A stretch of 64,000 nt of DNA from Thermotoga neapolitana DSM 4359. GTDB taxonomy: Bacteria > Thermotogota > Thermotogae > Thermotogales > Thermotogaceae. The first letter of the stretch is position 1; each line of letters starts with the position of its first letter. The notes beneath the pieces are model-generated. The model was not told the DNA's origin. It ran no database searches and saw only the letters and a list, made by a program, of their open reading frames with translations. The position numbers and the translations under genes are program-made. Where the stretch lies: positions 248,001 through 312,000 of the forward strand of contig NC_011978.1 of assembly GCF_000018945.1 (NCBI RefSeq), written 5' to 3'. Shown piece by piece: positions 44,296-54,212 of the stretch.

Positions 44296-47287
44296 TTCGT
44301 TTTCTCACGAGGGTGTAGATCACGGGTATTACAAAGAGTGTGAACAGCATGGATATTAACAGACCAAAGATCACAACCCACGAAATGGGTGATTCTATCT
44401 CTGCACCCTCTCCCTGGCTCAGCGCGGTGGGAAGCAGAGCCACAATGGTTGTGAAGGTGGTCATAAGAATGGGTCTCAATCTGCTCTGAGCACCCTCAAG
44501 AACGGACTCCATCAGGTCTTTTTCCTTTCTTATCTGTTCTATCCTGGTTAGCATCACGATGGCGTTGTTCACAACCGTTCCCGAGAGGGTCAAAAGCCCC
44601 ACAAGAACAGGAACATTGAGAGAATATCCGTTCACAAGTACGGCAAAAGCAACTCCGACGATCGCAAAAGGAACGGTGAGGAATATGACAAAAGGCAGCA
44701 CAAAGGATTCGAACTGAGCCGCAAGTATCATGTAGACAAGGGCTATTGCCATATAAACCACAGACCTGAGTTCCGCGAAAGCTTCATCCATGAATTCTTT
44801 CTGCCCTGAAATATCCACCTTAACACCTGAGAGGTTCATTCCACTCAGAACTTCTTCTACCTCTTTCGAAACATCACCTATCGCACCCTCTATACTCACC
44901 AGATCCACGTAAATGACTCGCTCGCCATCGGAGTGATCGATCACCGAAGGAACGGTCTTTTGAGTGACGGTTGCGATAGCTCCGAGTGGAACTTCACCTT
45001 TCAATCCCTCAAGGGGTGTTCTGGGAAGATCCTCCAGAGATAACGTCTCTGCTTTCTTAAGAACGATCGGCAGTGTTCCTTCACTTGTTTTCAAAGTTCC
45101 TATGTTCTTTCCAAGCATGTAGGTTTGCAGGTCCAGGAAAACCTGACCCGCCACCACACCGTTCATGAGGGATTTGTTTCTGTCTATCCTCACGTGCACA
45201 ACGCTCTTTTCATAAGAGTTTCGGATCTGGATCTTTTCAACCTCGGGAAGGTTCTTCAAGCGTTCGAATATCTCCTCGGCTTTTTCCTGAATGAGAGAAA
45301 GGTCTTCCCCTCTTATCTCAACCGTGATCGGATAGCCCAGAACTTCGTATAACTGCTGTGACTGCTCCAGAACCTCTATTTTTGCTTCGGGTATCTTCAG
45401 GGATGAAATGGCTTCTTTCAATTTTTCTCTGTTCTTTGCGAATTCTCTTCTGCTTCCTCCAAGGTTCACCATTATCCTTGCCTCGTTCTGCCCCCGTCCC
45501 ATTATCTGGGAATACTCACTGGTTATTCCCACTTCTGAGTAGAAAGAAGAGATGTTGTAAGTGGATCTGTGTTCGTTCAGGTATTCTTCTATTTTCTGAA
45601 CCGCTTCAGATGTCTTTTCGTAGGAAGACTGAGGCGGCAGTTTCACATCTATGACCATAAGGTTTGTCTGGAAAGAAGGGAGAAACCCCATGGGTTTTGA
45701 TAGAAGAAACACAGCTGATACGATAACTAGGGTGAAAGCCACTGCAAGAACCAGTCCTTTTCTATTCATACACCATTCTAGGGCTCTTCGATAGGACTCC
45801 TGAAGTTTTTGAGAGAGTTTTCCCTTCCTTGGTTTTATCCATCTTGTACCGGCTGGAACGATGACGGTTGAAACGAAAAGAGAGGAAGAGAGGGCAAAAA
45901 CAAAGGCGAGGGCAAAGTATTTGAACAACCTTACAACAAAACCGGTGAAGAACACTATGGGTAGAAACACAGAAACGGTGGTGAGTGTGGAGGCAAGGAT
46001 TGCCAGCCAGACTTCTCCCGTTCCTTCTCTTGCGGCGTCGGAAATGGACTTTCCCAGAGAACGATGGCGGTATATATTTTCAAAGACAACGATGGAGTTG
46101 TCCACCAACATTCCCAAAGCCATGATGAGACCACCGAGGGTCAACGTGTCAAGATTTAACCCGAACGCATACAGAAAGACAAAGGTGACGGTGAGAGAAA
46201 GCGGTATGGAAAAGGATGTAACAAATGTAGAGGTGAGATCTTTCAAGAAGATCAGAACCACCACGAACGCTGCTACGAATCCATAGAACAGATTTTTAAG
46301 CAGGTTGTCGATGGCTCTTTCGGTGTAGTAAGCCTGGTTCATAGCCTCTATATAATCTATTCCGGAATTGCTCAGTATTTTCTTTATCTCACGAACAGTC
46401 TTGACGGTGTTTGCACCGCTTCTTTTGTAGATGGCGATGAGTGATGCTTTCTTTCCGTTTACCCTGACTTCTCCCTGGACACCTTCTTCTACTATCTTCA
46501 CCTCCGCTATGTTCTTCAAGCGAACAGGAATCAAAATTTTTGGTATCTCTCCTCGAAGCAAAGACTGATACTTTACTCCTCTGAAACCCACGATGGTGTT
46601 CTTCAGATCATCGAGGTTTTCGAATCGTCCATCGACAGAGACAGAATAGATGTTCCCCTCAGAATCCTTCACGTATCCAAACGGATAGACCAGATTCCCC
46701 GAGAGGATGGTTTCTATCAGTGAAGGATCAACATCGAACTTTTTTATCTTCTCGTGATCCAGAACGATTTCAACGATTTTCTTCGGCTCTCCCATCACTT
46801 CGACGCTGGCGACATCTGGAAGCCTTCTGATCTTCGAGACAACCTCTTCGTAATCTTCCTCAGTTGAGAAGGCATACACCGGAAGCAGGGACGGATCGAA
46901 TTCCACAACGACCGGTTTGGCTTCCCCGGGGAGCTCTCGTGAGGCAAGATCCACATACCTGGACAGTCTTCCCACGGCGTCAGTTGTTTTCACGTTCCAC
47001 TCGAATTCCACGAGGATGAAAGAAACAGAATCCATGGACATGGAGGTGAACCTTCTAACACCCGGTGTAGATGAGATGTACTTTTCAAGGGGGGAGGTTA
47101 CGAGTTCCTCTACCTCTTCTGCACCCGCACCCATGTAAGTGGTCAGTACAACAGCATAAGGGTACTCGATCTGTGGAAGAAGGTCCAGTTTGAGATGTTG
47201 AAAGGAGATGAACCCAAGAAACACAATGGCAGCCAGTAGCATCAATATTGCTATGGGTCTTTTCGATGATATCTCTGCTAGTTTCAT
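44285..47287 (-). CDS. RND-family efflux transporter (AcrB/HAE1 type)
   Basis: A 1000-residue resistance-nodulation-division pump with 12 transmembrane helices in two halves and two large periplasmic loops. The proton-relay region in TM4 is GMLVDNSIVVFENIYR. The second half has LSGTVVNNAIVMLTR. Typical length is 1000-1050. No membrane-fusion gene is adjacent, so the partner must be elsewhere or the pump acts alone. The ATG follows GGGGAGGGATCC. A minus-strand TATAAT lies at 47312-47317 with a poor -35. Confidence 0.9.
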   Translation of the reverse strand: MKLAEISSKRPIAILMLLAAIVFLGFISFQHLKLDLLPQIEYPYAVVLTTYMGAGAEEVEELVTSPLEKYISSTPGVRRFTSMSMDSVSFILVEFEWNVKTTDAVGRLSRYVDLASRELPGEAKPVVVEFDPSLLPVYAFSTEEDYEEVVSKIRRLPDVASVEVMGEPKKIVEIVLDHEKIKKFDVDPSLIETILSGNLVYPFGYVKDSEGNIYSVSVDGRFENLDDLKNTIVGFRGVKYQSLLRGEIPKILIPVRLKNIAEVKIVEEGVQGEVRVNGKKASLIAIYKRSGANTVKTVREIKKILSNSGIDYIEAMNQAYYTERAIDNLLKNLFYGFVAAFVVVLIFLKDLTSTFVTSFSIPLSLTVTFVFLYAFGLNLDTLTLGGLIMALGMLVDNSIVVFENIYRHRSLGKSISDAAREGTGEVWLAILASTLTTVSVFLPIVFFTGFVVRLFKYFALAFVFALSSSLFVSTVIVPAGTRWIKPRKGKLSQKLQESYRRALEWCMNRKGLVLAVAFTLVIVSAVFLLSKPMGFLPSFQTNLMVIDVKLPPQSSYEKTSEAVQKIEEYLNEHRSTYNISSFYSEVGITSEYSQIMGRGQNEARIMVNLGGSRREFAKNREKLKEAISSLKIPEAKIEVLEQSQQLYEVLGYPITVEIRGEDLSLIQEKAEEIFERLKNLPEVEKIQIRNSYEKSVVHVRIDRNKSLMNGVVAGQVFLDLQTYMLGKNIGTLKTSEGTLPIVLKKAETLSLEDLPRTPLEGLKGEVPLGAIATVTQKTVPSVIDHSDGERVIYVDLVSIEGAIGDVSKEVEEVLSGMNLSGVKVDISGQKEFMDEAFAELRSVVYMAIALVYMILAAQFESFVLPFVIFLTVPFAIVGVAFAVLVNGYSLNVPVLVGLLTLSGTVVNNAIVMLTRIEQIRKEKDLMESVLEGAQSRLRPILMTTFTTIVALLPTALSQGEGAEIESPISWVVIFGLLISMLFTLFVIPVIYTLVRKRIRV

Positions 47288-47452
47288 CCGGATCCCTCCC
47301 CGGCTGGTTCAATTATATATCATTCCTTGAAGGAAAACTCATTATCATTCATAAGTTTCGTTTGCTATACGATATGATTACATATAAATTATGATATCTC
47401 TTTGATAGATAAAAAGAAGAATTCCAAAATTAACGAATTATCCACTGAAATC

Positions 47453-47481
47453 TTGACACATCGTTCGAGGCTTTCTATAAT
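47453..47481 (+). promoter_or_regulatory. dnaK promoter
   Basis: A fully consensus promoter: TTGACA (47453-47458), 17-bp spacer, TATAAT (47476-47481). No CIRCE inverted repeat is present in 47288-47515, so HrcA control of this operon is not indicated. The remaining part of this 228-base region is A+T rich without genes. Confidence 0.9.
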
Positions 47482-47515
47482 TTCACACGGAGAAAGAAAT
47501 TGAGGAGGTGAAACG

Positions 47516-49306
47516 ATGGCAGAAAAGAAAGAATTCGTTGTTGGTATAGACCTTGGGACAACGAACTCCGTTATTGCCTGGATGAAACCAGATGGCACGG
47601 TTGAAGTGATACCGAACGCAGAGGGAAGCAGAATAACCCCTTCTGTGGTTGCCTTCACAAAGAGTGGAGAAATACTCGTGGGAGAGCCCGCAAAGAGACA
47701 GATGATACTCAATCCCGAGAGGACAATAAAGTCCATAAAGAGAAAAATGGGAACCGACTACAAAGTCAGAATTGACGATAAAGAATACACCCCTCAGGAG
47801 ATCAGTGCCTTCATCCTGAAAAAACTCAAGAAAGATGCCGAGGCATACCTCGGAGGCGAAATAAAGAAGGCAGTCATCACCTGTCCTGCTTACTTCAACG
47901 ACGCTCAGAGGCAGGCCACAAAAGAGGCTGGAATCATAGCCGGGCTTGAGGTGTTGAGGATCATCAACGAACCCACCGCAGCAGCGCTCGCGTACGGTCT
48001 GGATAAGGCAGGAAAAGAACAGAAGGTTCTGGTTTACGACCTCGGTGGTGGTACGTTCGATGTCTCCATCCTGGAAATCGGAGATGGTGTCATTGAGGTC
48101 ATTGCAACCGCTGGTAACAACCATCTCGGAGGAGATGACTTCGATCAGAGACTCATAGACTGGATGGCAGAAGAGTTCAAAAAACAGCATGGAATAGACC
48201 TGAGAGAAGATAGACAGGCACTGCAGAGATTGAGGGACGCTGCAGAGAAAGCCAAGATAGAACTTTCAACGAAGATGGAAACAGACGTGAGTCTTCCGTT
48301 CATAGCGGTTTCTCCAAGTGGTCAGCCACTTCACCTCGAGATGAGGATCACCAGGAGTCTCTTCGAGTCGCTGACAAGGGACCTCGTCGAGATGACAAGG
48401 GGTCCGATAGAACAGGCTCTCAACGATGCGAAACTTTCACCACAGGACATAGACGAGATCATACTCGTTGGTGGAATGACCAGGGTTCCAATGGTCCAGA
48501 GGTTCATAAAAGAGTTCTTTGGAAAAGAACCGAACAAGAGTGTCAACCCGGATGAAGCAGTTGCCATTGGTGCAGCGATCCAGGCTGCCATCCTTGCAGG
48601 AACAGAGGGTGCAAAAGGAAGAGACATCGTTCTCGTGGATGTAACACCGCTCACACTCGGAATAGAGGTCAAGGGAGGCCTGTTTGAGCCGATCATACCG
48701 AGGAACACCAAGATTCCCGTGAGAAAGAGCAAGATCTTCACCACCGTTGAAGACGGACAGACCGAGGTTGAGATCAGGGTCTACCAGGGTGAAAGACCGA
48801 TCGCCAGAGAAAACATTTTCCTTGGAAGTTTCAAACTCGTCGGTATACCGCCAGCACCGAGGGGTGTTCCTCAGATAGAGGTCACGTTCGACATAGACAG
48901 CGATGGAATAGTCCATGTCTCAGCAAAAGACCTTGGTTCTGGAAAAGAGCAATCCATGGTGGTGACCGGAAGACACAAACTCTCCGAAGAAGATATAAAG
49001 AGAATGATAGAAGACGCGAAAAGATACGAAGAACAGGATAAGCGTCTCAAAGAAGAGATCGAACTCAAAAACAGGGCAGACGACCTTGCATACAGTGTGG
49101 AAAAAACCTTAAGAGAACATGGAGACAAGATACCTGCAGATCTCAAATCCAAGCTCGAGAACATGATCAAGGAACTCAGAGACGCTATCAATAGAAACGA
49201 CATACCAAGGGTGAAGATGCTCTTCGATGATCTCCAGAAAGAGAGCATGAAAATAGGAGAATACCTCTACAAGTCTGCAACAGGAGGAGAAGCCACAAAT
49301 CAGTAA
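47516..49306 (+). CDS. dnaK: chaperone DnaK (Hsp70)
   Basis: A 596-residue Hsp70. The ATPase domain has [22 protein letters not shown] and [10 protein letters not shown]. The substrate-binding domain has [10 protein letters not shown] and a shortened lid (about 510-596) compared with the 638 residues of E. coli. It folds and refolds cytoplasmic proteins with DnaJ and GrpE, which are not in the window. The ATG follows GAGGAGGTGAAACG. It is the first gene of a dnaK-hsp20 operon. Confidence 0.97.
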   Translation: MAEKKEFVVGIDLGTTNSVIAWMKPDGTVEVIPNAEGSRITPSVVAFTKSGEILVGEPAKRQMILNPERTIKSIKRKMGTDYKVRIDDKEYTPQEISAFILKKLKKDAEAYLGGEIKKAVITCPAYFNDAQRQATKEAGIIAGLEVLRIINEPTAAALAYGLDKAGKEQKVLVYDLGGGTFDVSILEIGDGVIEVIATAGNNHLGGDDFDQRLIDWMAEEFKKQHGIDLREDRQALQRLRDAAEKAKIELSTKMETDVSLPFIAVSPSGQPLHLEMRITRSLFESLTRDLVEMTRGPIEQALNDAKLSPQDIDEIILVGGMTRVPMVQRFIKEFFGKEPNKSVNPDEAVAIGAAIQAAILAGTEGAKGRDIVLVDVTPLTLGIEVKGGLFEPIIPRNTKIPVRKSKIFTTVEDGQTEVEIRVYQGERPIARENIFLGSFKLVGIPPAPRGVPQIEVTFDIDSDGIVHVSAKDLGSGKEQSMVVTGRHKLSEEDIKRMIEDAKRYEEQDKRLKEEIELKNRADDLAYSVEKTLREHGDKIPADLKSKLENMIKELRDAINRNDIPRVKMLFDDLQKESMKIGEYLYKSATGGEATNQ

Positions 49307-49321
49307 GAGGGGGGTGACACG

Positions 49322-49765
49322 ATGCTTCTTGGAAGAAGGGAAGACATCTTCAGACCGTTCAGGGAACTTCAGAGGGAGATCGACAGACTCTTCGATGAAT
49401 TCTTCAAGACTGAAATCAGACCATCCAGGGAAGTCTTCGCACCGGACATGGACGTGTACGAAACAGACGACGAAGTAGTGGTGGAAGTGGAAGTACCAGG
49501 TCTTGACAGAAAAGACATCAAAATAACGGTTGAAGAAAACATTTTGAAGATCTCTGGAGAAAAGAAGATCGAAAGAGAACAGAAAGGTAGGAACTACTAC
49601 TTCGTCGAAAGAAGTGCGGGTAAGTTCGAAAGGGCCATAAGACTTCCAGACTACGTAGATGTGGAAAAGATCAAAGCAGAGTACAAGAACGGAGTCCTCA
49701 CAGTCAGAATACCGAAGAAAGAGGAAAGGAAGAAGAAAGTGATCGAGGTGGAGGTTCAGGAGTAA
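49322..49765 (+). CDS. small heat-shock protein, Hsp20 family
   Basis: A 147-residue alpha-crystallin-type chaperone. The N-terminal arm (RPFRELQREIDRLFDEFF) is followed by the alpha-crystallin domain (VEVEVPGLDRKDIKITVEEN to YKNGVLTVRIPK) and a Lys/Glu-rich tail. It holds unfolding proteins in oligomers for refolding by DnaK, encoded 15 bases upstream. The start follows GGGGGGTGACACG. Confidence 0.93.
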   Translation: MLLGRREDIFRPFRELQREIDRLFDEFFKTEIRPSREVFAPDMDVYETDDEVVVEVEVPGLDRKDIKITVEENILKISGEKKIEREQKGRNYYFVERSAGKFERAIRLPDYVDVEKIKAEYKNGVLTVRIPKKEERKKKVIEVEVQE

Positions 49766-49789
49766 GGGGAGCGTGCGCTCCCCTTTTTT
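49766..49789 (+). terminator. terminator of dnaK-hsp20
   Basis: GGGGAGC and GCTCCCC form a 7-bp stem with loop GTGC, followed by TTTTTT. Confidence 0.9.
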
Positions 49790-49795
49790 ATTTTT

Positions 49796-50383
49796 CTAGA
49801 ACTCCACGATGTAGACGAGATCTCCTGTGTTGAGCATGGCGGCGTTTGCCTCGTCCGTGTCCACATGAAATTCCAGGGCGAAATCTTCCCTCACCCTTAT
49901 GAGAACATCGTCGAATATCAGCCTTCTGTCTCCGCTTTCAACGATCACCTTCACTATGTCCTTGTCTTTCACACCGTAGTGTTCTGCGTCTTTTGGGTGC
50001 ATGTGTATGTGTCTTTTCGCTATGATGACTCCCTTTTCCTTCACCAGGATCCCGTTTGGACCTATGATGACGATTCCCGGGGTTCCCTCGAGGTCCCCCG
50101 AGTCTCTTACAGGGGGTCTTACACCGAGCCTGAATGCATCCGTTCTGGAGATCTCCACCTGGGTCTCTTTCCTGACGGGTCCAAGCACACGGACGTTTTC
50201 AATGGCACCTTTTGGACCAACTATGGTGACGGTTTCCTTCGCAGCGTACTGGCCGGGCTGTCTGAGTTCTTTCACCGGTGTGAGTTCGTAACCTTTCCCA
50301 AAAAGTGTCTCCAGGTCTTCTCTGGAAAGATGAACGTGCCTGTTGCTCACTCCAACGATTATCCCGGGTTCTTTCTTGAGCAA
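49796..50383 (-). CDS. pduL: phosphate acyltransferase, PduL family
   Basis: A 195-residue PduL-type phosphotransacylase, which interconverts acyl-CoA and acyl-phosphate. Zinc-binding His motifs of the two beta-barrel halves are SNRHVHLS and AKRHIHMHPKDA. No microcompartment genes are nearby, so it probably serves acetate (or propionate) formation from acetyl-CoA in energy metabolism. I chose TTG 50383 because GGGAGGTG precedes it at 6 bases. ATG 50428 would give 15 more residues without a good ribosome site. Confidence 0.85.
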   Translation of the reverse strand: MLKKEPGIIVGVSNRHVHLSREDLETLFGKGYELTPVKELRQPGQYAAKETVTIVGPKGAIENVRVLGPVRKETQVEISRTDAFRLGVRPPVRDSGDLEGTPGIVIIGPNGILVKEKGVIIAKRHIHMHPKDAEHYGVKDKDIVKVIVESGDRRLIFDDVLIRVREDFALEFHVDTDEANAAMLNTGDLVYIVEF

Positions 50384-50462
50384 TTGATGCACCTCCCTAA
50401 CTTTATGCATTATTCCATCTGTTATCATCTCACTTTTCTATTTCTTTCCGGTTGAAAGTTAA

Positions 50463-51188
50463 TTAAAAAACGTATCTTATTCCAACGACGATCACCGCTG
50501 CAAAGACGATCCATCTCACCCACCTTGCCCCCTTTTTAACAGAAAAACTGGCTGCGATCCAGGCCCCCGTCATGTTTCCAAAGGCAAGGACCAGGCCGTA
50601 TGGAACGTTCACCTTCCCGTTCAAAAAGAAGATGATCAGCGACACCAGGTTGTAAGATGCCACGATGAACACCTTCACAGCGTTCGTCTTGACCAGTTCG
50701 TATCCAAGAAGTAGAGCAATCGCTGGTATGAGAAGGAAACCCACTCCCGCCTGTATGAATCCACCGTATATTCCTATCAAAAAAAAGACGATGTATATGA
50801 GAATCCAGTTTCTTTTAACCTCCCTGTCTTCCACCCAGATTTTCGGCTTCCACACCAGCGAAAACGCCATGACAAGAAAGATAACACCCACGATCCTCTG
50901 AAGGACTTCCTTTTCTATCTGAACCGCTACGGAACTTCCAACCAGTGCTCCTGCGATGGTTGGTATGGAAACCAGAAGCGCCTCTTTTGCTTTCAAAACG
51001 TTTTTCGACCTGAACCTTTCGATGGCAACGAGGTTTTGGAGGATTATCGCTATTCTGTTTGTGCCATTTGCCACGTCTATTCCCAGGCCAAGTGCTGTGA
51101 GTATAGGAAGTGTTATCATGGAACCACCGCCTGCCATCACGTTCAGAAACCCAGCGAGGATTCCTCCAAGAAAAGCCAGAAACAGCAC
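50463..51188 (-). CDS. TSUP-family (DUF81) membrane transporter
   Basis: A 241-residue membrane protein of the TauE/SafE (TSUP) family with about eight hydrophobic segments. The family motif FLNVMAGGGSMITLPIL lies in the first half and IYGGFIQAGVGFLLIPAI in the second. Members export or import sulfur-containing organic acids or sulfite; the substrate is unknown here. Start GTG 51188 follows GAGGAGGTGCCTGACT. Confidence 0.85.
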   Translation of the reverse strand: MLFLAFLGGILAGFLNVMAGGGSMITLPILTALGLGIDVANGTNRIAIILQNLVAIERFRSKNVLKAKEALLVSIPTIAGALVGSSVAVQIEKEVLQRIVGVIFLVMAFSLVWKPKIWVEDREVKRNWILIYIVFFLIGIYGGFIQAGVGFLLIPAIALLLGYELVKTNAVKVFIVASYNLVSLIIFFLNGKVNVPYGLVLAFGNMTGAWIAASFSVKKGARWVRWIVFAAVIVVGIRYVF

Positions 51189-51211
51189 AGTCAGGCACCT
51201 CCTCTTTTGAT

Positions 51212-51232
51212 GTATCACAGTAGTTATGATAC
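51212..51232. promoter_or_regulatory. inverted repeat between divergent TSUP and ABC genes
   Basis: GTATCA (51212-51217) and TGATAC (51227-51232) form a perfect 6-bp inverted repeat with a 9-base spacer, in the 69-base gap between divergent starts. A TATGAT box (51225-51230) overlaps its right arm. Candidate operator shared by both genes. Confidence 0.4.
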
Positions 51233-51257
51233 CATTGTGTTCAAAGGGGGGATATAC

Positions 51258-52130
51258 TTGGAGATTCTGAAGGTTGTAAATCTCAAGAAGTACTATGGTG
51301 ATGTGAAAGCGGTGGATGGAATTAGTTTCACTGTGGAGCGCGGGACAGTTTTCTCCCTTCTTGGTCCCAACGGTGCTGGAAAGACCACAACTGTGGAAAT
51401 ACTCGAGGGTCTCAGAAAGAAAGACGAGGGGGAGATCTACTATTTCGGCGAAAAGAAAGAATCTCTGGACAGTGAAACCAAAAGGAAAATCGGTGTGTGT
51501 CTTCAGAAGAGTGCTTTTTTCGATAACCTCACCGTCTTGGAAACGCTGAAACTCTTCCGTGGCCTTTACGGAAAGGGACTGAAGCTGTCTGAGGTGGTGG
51601 ATCTATTTCAACTGGAAAAGATCGAAAGAAGGAGAGTTAAGACACTCTCTGGAGGTCAACTTCAGAGGCTGGCTGTCGCCGTCGCCTTCATCAACGATCC
51701 TGAAATCGTGTTCCTCGATGAGCCAACAACAGGGCTTGATCCACAGGCAAGAAGGCAGATCTGGAGCGTCATAGAGCACTTCAAAAATCAGGGAAAAACG
51801 ATCTTTCTCACGACTCACTATATGGAAGAAGCAGAAAAACTCTCCGATTACGTTTGCATAATGGATCACGGAAAGATCATAGCAGAAGGAACGCCGTCTT
51901 CCCTCATAAACTCTTCCGGTTTAAAAACCGTGGTTGAATTCGACAGCGATCAGAACGTGGATGTGAAGTATCTGGAGAAAAAAGACGGCCATTACGTTGT
52001 CGAGACAGACACTCCCGAAGACCTCATAAAAGAACTTTTGAGAAGATGGAACGTTTCGAACATAGTGATAAGAAAGCCCAACCTCGAAGACGTTTTTCTG
52101 AAACTCACAGGCAGGGATTTGAGAGAATGA
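51258..52130 (+). CDS. ABC-2 exporter ATPase
   Basis: A 290-residue ATPase of the DrrA/CcmA type. Walker A is GPNGAGKT (36-43), the signature LSGGQLQRLAVAVAF and Walker B IVFLDEPTTGLDP. The C-terminal extension of about 70 residues is usual for this group. It energises the two ABC-2 permeases encoded next. TTG start follows GGGGGGATATAC; a longer reading would enter the TSUP gene. Overlaps the next gene by ATGA. Confidence 0.9.
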   Translation: MEILKVVNLKKYYGDVKAVDGISFTVERGTVFSLLGPNGAGKTTTVEILEGLRKKDEGEIYYFGEKKESLDSETKRKIGVCLQKSAFFDNLTVLETLKLFRGLYGKGLKLSEVVDLFQLEKIERRRVKTLSGGQLQRLAVAVAFINDPEIVFLDEPTTGLDPQARRQIWSVIEHFKNQGKTIFLTTHYMEEAEKLSDYVCIMDHGKIIAEGTPSSLINSSGLKTVVEFDSDQNVDVKYLEKKDGHYVVETDTPEDLIKELLRRWNVSNIVIRKPNLEDVFLKLTGRDLRE

Positions 52131-53209
52131 AGGCTCTGATCGTTTCCATTTTCAAGAACGACTACCTCAGAGACAAAGGCGCTATCTTCTGGAACTTTCT
52201 GTTTCCACTGCTTCTCTATCTGATCCTTGTGTCGATTTTCGGAAACATGGGTTCGAACATGAACCTGAAAATCGGTATCGTGGGAAAGAGTGAAACGCTG
52301 GAGAGTGTCCTCAGAAGCCTCCCCTCCGGTATCGAGGTTGTCGAAGTGAAAGATGTAGAGCAGGATCTGAAGTATGGAAAGGTGGATGTGTGCGTTGTTT
52401 TGCCTGAGAATTTCGACTCCCTTTTTACAAGAGCGCTTCTGCTTTCCAGAACGAAACTTTCCATGCCGGTTGAAGTGGAGGTTTTCTACGCTCCAGAGAG
52501 AAGAGAATCTGTGATCCTTGCAAACGTTGTGGCGAACATCTTGGAGTCACTCGATCTTCACGTCAGAAAAGTAAGCAAGGTGAAGGTGGAGTACAGAAGG
52601 AAAGAAAAGCAAGATTTCAACTATTCACACTACGTGTTTCCTGCCATACTGCTTGTGGGTGTGATGTCCGTTGGACTTTTCACCGTTCCATACCAGATCG
52701 CTCTCCACAGAGAGCAGGGTGTTATGAAAAGGCTCTTCGTTTCTCCTCTGAGAAGCTATCACTATCTCATTTCGACCATGATCTGTGGCTTTTTCGCAAT
52801 GGTGATATCTTCTTCCCTTATAACTGTCTTTGCGAAGATACTGTACGGAGTTTCGGTTTCTGGTTCTTCCTTTCTGATCGGAGTAGCAGTTTCCTTTCTG
52901 ACGTTTCTAAGTATTTCTTTGCTTATGGTTTCTCTTTTTAAAAGTTTTTCTGCGCTGAACGCTGCCTCACAGGTCTTCAACCAGGTGTTCATGTTCATGG
53001 GAGGATTCTACTTCGATGTTTCAAACATTTCCTGGCCGCTGAAGGTGCTCGTTGTTGGAAATCCGGCGACTTACCTTGTGGATTACTTGAGAGGGTGTCT
53101 CGGCTACAAAACGGTTTACACAAATCACTTTCTGGTTGCCATTCTCTGGGTGGTCGTGTCTCTTGTACTCTTTTCGTTGAACTGGAGGCGGGTGATGGTA
53201 GTTGAGTGA
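52127..53209 (+). CDS. ABC-2 type exporter permease 1
   Basis: A 360-residue permease. One N-terminal transmembrane helix (about 22-42) is followed by an extracytoplasmic region (about 45-175) and five C-terminal helices. The layout is that of ABC-2 exporters such as those for drugs, lipids or polysaccharides. It is paralogous in layout to the next gene, so the two likely form a heterodimer. Substrate unknown. Confidence 0.88.
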   Translation: MKALIVSIFKNDYLRDKGAIFWNFLFPLLLYLILVSIFGNMGSNMNLKIGIVGKSETLESVLRSLPSGIEVVEVKDVEQDLKYGKVDVCVVLPENFDSLFTRALLLSRTKLSMPVEVEVFYAPERRESVILANVVANILESLDLHVRKVSKVKVEYRRKEKQDFNYSHYVFPAILLVGVMSVGLFTVPYQIALHREQGVMKRLFVSPLRSYHYLISTMICGFFAMVISSSLITVFAKILYGVSVSGSSFLIGVAVSFLTFLSISLLMVSLFKSFSALNAASQVFNQVFMFMGGFYFDVSNISWPLKVLVVGNPATYLVDYLRGCLGYKTVYTNHFLVAILWVVVSLVLFSLNWRRVMVVE

Positions 53210-54212
53210 ATTTTTCTCACTCTTTTCGGCGATGTGGAAAGAATCGTGGAGGGACAGAATCGCCACTTTTTTCAGCGTTGCCTTTCCCGTGATGTTTCTT
53301 TTGATATTTGGCTTCATCTTCGGTGGATCTGGAGAGTCGGTGAAGACGGCCGTTGTGACCGTCGAATACGACCTTTCAGACTTTGGGGATGTGTACTCCT
53401 CTCTGGAGGAAGTGGAAGGTTACTATCATGAAGTGGCTGTGGTGGAGAGAGACAGAATCGTCTTCATAAGGAACACCACGGACGAATACTACCAGTCCCT
53501 TCTTGATTCCTGGGAGATGTCACTCAAAACCAAAGTGGAACGGCTCTTCAACAGATTGAATCCCGTGATCGTGGTGAAAAAGAAACCTCTGGAGACCACA
53601 AGGCAACTCACGGCCTTCGATTATACTCTCACGGGTGTTATAGCTATCTCTTTGCTCTCCATCGGACTTTTTGGCACGGTGGATGTGTTCTCTCATTATC
53701 GGGAGAGAGGATTTCTGAAAAGACTCAGAGCAACGCCCGTTGGAAACTTTTCTTTTGTCTTTGGTCTTGTATCGGCAAGGATGGCATACGGCATCCTTAG
53801 CACGACTATCATAATGGTCCTTGGAGTGCTTCTCTTCAAAGCCAAATATGAGTTGAACGTCCTTTTATTTTTGTTGTCAGTCGTAAGTTCTGTTCTCTGT
53901 TTCATAGCGTTCGGTGCTCTGGTCTCCATTCTGTTCAAAAAATCAGAGGTTGCAACACAGGTTTCCGTTATCCTGTTCACCATAATGATGTTCCTATCAG
54001 GAGTTTATTTTCCGATCTCGTTCCTTCCCGATTATCTGAGAACAGTTGCTCTCTTTCTTCCGGTGAAGTACGGTGTGGAGGTCATCAGATACTCACTTGG
54101 CTTTGAGATCTTCACGTTCACCAGGTATCTTTTCGCCGTCTCCATCATGTTCGGTGCGGGCCTTGTCTTTGTTTTCTACACCTCTTCTCTCATCCTGAGA
54201 AAGGAGGATTAG
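53202..54212 (+). CDS. ABC-2 type exporter permease 2
   Basis: A 336-residue ABC-2 permease with an N-terminal helix (about 20-38), an extracytoplasmic region (about 45-145) and about five C-terminal helices, including the [15 protein letters not shown] loop typical of the family. Start TTG 53202 overlaps the previous gene by 8 bases. The 3' end overlaps the convergent peroxiredoxin gene by 4 bases. Probably the second half of the exporter. Confidence 0.88.
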   Translation: MSEFFSLFSAMWKESWRDRIATFFSVAFPVMFLLIFGFIFGGSGESVKTAVVTVEYDLSDFGDVYSSLEEVEGYYHEVAVVERDRIVFIRNTTDEYYQSLLDSWEMSLKTKVERLFNRLNPVIVVKKKPLETTRQLTAFDYTLTGVIAISLLSIGLFGTVDVFSHYRERGFLKRLRATPVGNFSFVFGLVSARMAYGILSTTIIMVLGVLLFKAKYELNVLLFLLSVVSSVLCFIAFGALVSILFKKSEVATQVSVILFTIMMFLSGVYFPISFLPDYLRTVALFLPVKYGVEVIRYSLGFEIFTFTRYLFAVSIMFGAGLVFVFYTSSLILRKED

